From positions 1 through 32,359 of the forward strand of contig CAYRIK010000018.1 of the NCBI GenBank assembly GCA_964424345.1: a DNA stretch of 32,359 bases, read 5' to 3'. Shown piece after piece: positions 32,325 to 32,359 of this stretch. Under the pieces are notes generated by a model. The model had not been told where the DNA came from and made no database searches. It saw only the letters and a list, made by a program, of their open reading frames with translations. The position numbers and the translations under genes were made by a program. This stretch comes from RGIG6307 sp964424345 (GTDB lineage: Bacteria > Bacillota > Clostridia > Lachnospirales > Lachnospiraceae). Each line of letters starts with the position of its first letter. The first letter of the stretch is position 1.

Positions 32325-32359
32325 ATGGCAGCCGGAGCCAAAGAGGCTAAAAAGCCCGA
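32325..32359 (+). CDS. Start of an unidentified gene, cut by the right edge
   Basis: Eleven full codons, MAAGAKEAKKP, preceded by AGGA nine bases upstream of the ATG and by a good promoter. The codons (GCC, GGA, GCC, AAG, CCC) are richer in GC than those of neighbouring genes. Too short to name; it may belong to an element inserted in the tRNA gene. Confidence 0.4.
   Translation, partial: MAAGAKEAKKP

Noticed and set aside
32205..32359. Group I intron in the tRNA-Arg(CCT) anticodon loop
   Set aside because: Such introns are known at this site, but I see no P3-P7 core elements in the available bases and pairing of the upstream exon with the flank is poor. Not excluded, since the window ends.

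Overview
The window spans the chromosomal replication origin of a low-GC Firmicute. The gene order rpmH-rnpA-yidD-yidC-khpB-mnmE-mnmG-rsmG-parA-parB on one side and dnaA-dnaN-yaaA-recF-gyrB-gyrA on the other, the protein sequences, and the DUF4446 and DUF3881 family proteins beside parB and serS point to Clostridia, most likely Lachnospiraceae. I cannot assign a genus.

Layout. The origin lies at about 17.4-19.6 kb. It is bipartite: dnaA sits between two gaps that hold at least 23 exact 9-bp DnaA boxes (11 in the dnaA-dnaN gap, 12 in the dnaA-rpmH gap). The dnaA-dnaN gap also carries an AT-rich stretch, six TAG triplets (a DnaA-trio) and a G cluster next to a box, so unwinding probably starts there. 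A second, non-DnaA motif of 23 bp occurs once in each gap. Left of the origin, dnaA and then dnaN-yaaA-recF-gyrB-gyrA-PHP phosphoesterase run leftward. Right of it, rpmH-rnpA-yidD-yidC-khpB runs rightward to a strong terminator, followed by mnmE-mnmG-rsmG and then parA-parB-DUF4446-serS-DUF3881. Five parS-like sites lie between 26.7 and 31.9 kb, one of them inside a gene and one inside a 38-bp palindrome. A GNAT acetyltransferase pseudogene with two in-frame stops sits between rsmG and parA.

The left 10 kb is accessory or metabolic: a decayed IS200/IS605-type transposase at the edge, a GH28-like beta-helix protein, an unknown membrane protein, a TSCPD protein next to murG, a divergent XRE regulator/ABC-F ATPase pair, an aldolase-ribokinase operon divergent from a HAD phosphatase, and a PHP phosphoesterase. 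Three copies of a 25-bp palindrome lie between these genes within 5 kb. At the right edge the 5' half of a tRNA-Arg(CCT) stops dead after the anticodon loop and is followed by a new promoter and the first codons of a gene with a different base composition, which looks like the junction of an inserted element.

How the parts fit: DnaA, DnaN, RecF and gyrase initiate and sustain replication; ParA/ParB with the parS cluster segregate the origin; RpmH, RnpA, YidD, YidC and KhpB serve ribosome, RNase P and membrane protein biogenesis; MnmE/MnmG and RsmG modify tRNA and 16S rRNA. Most origin-flanking genes are transcribed in the direction of fork movement; murG, the ABC-F gene and the HAD gene are head-on exceptions on the left arm.
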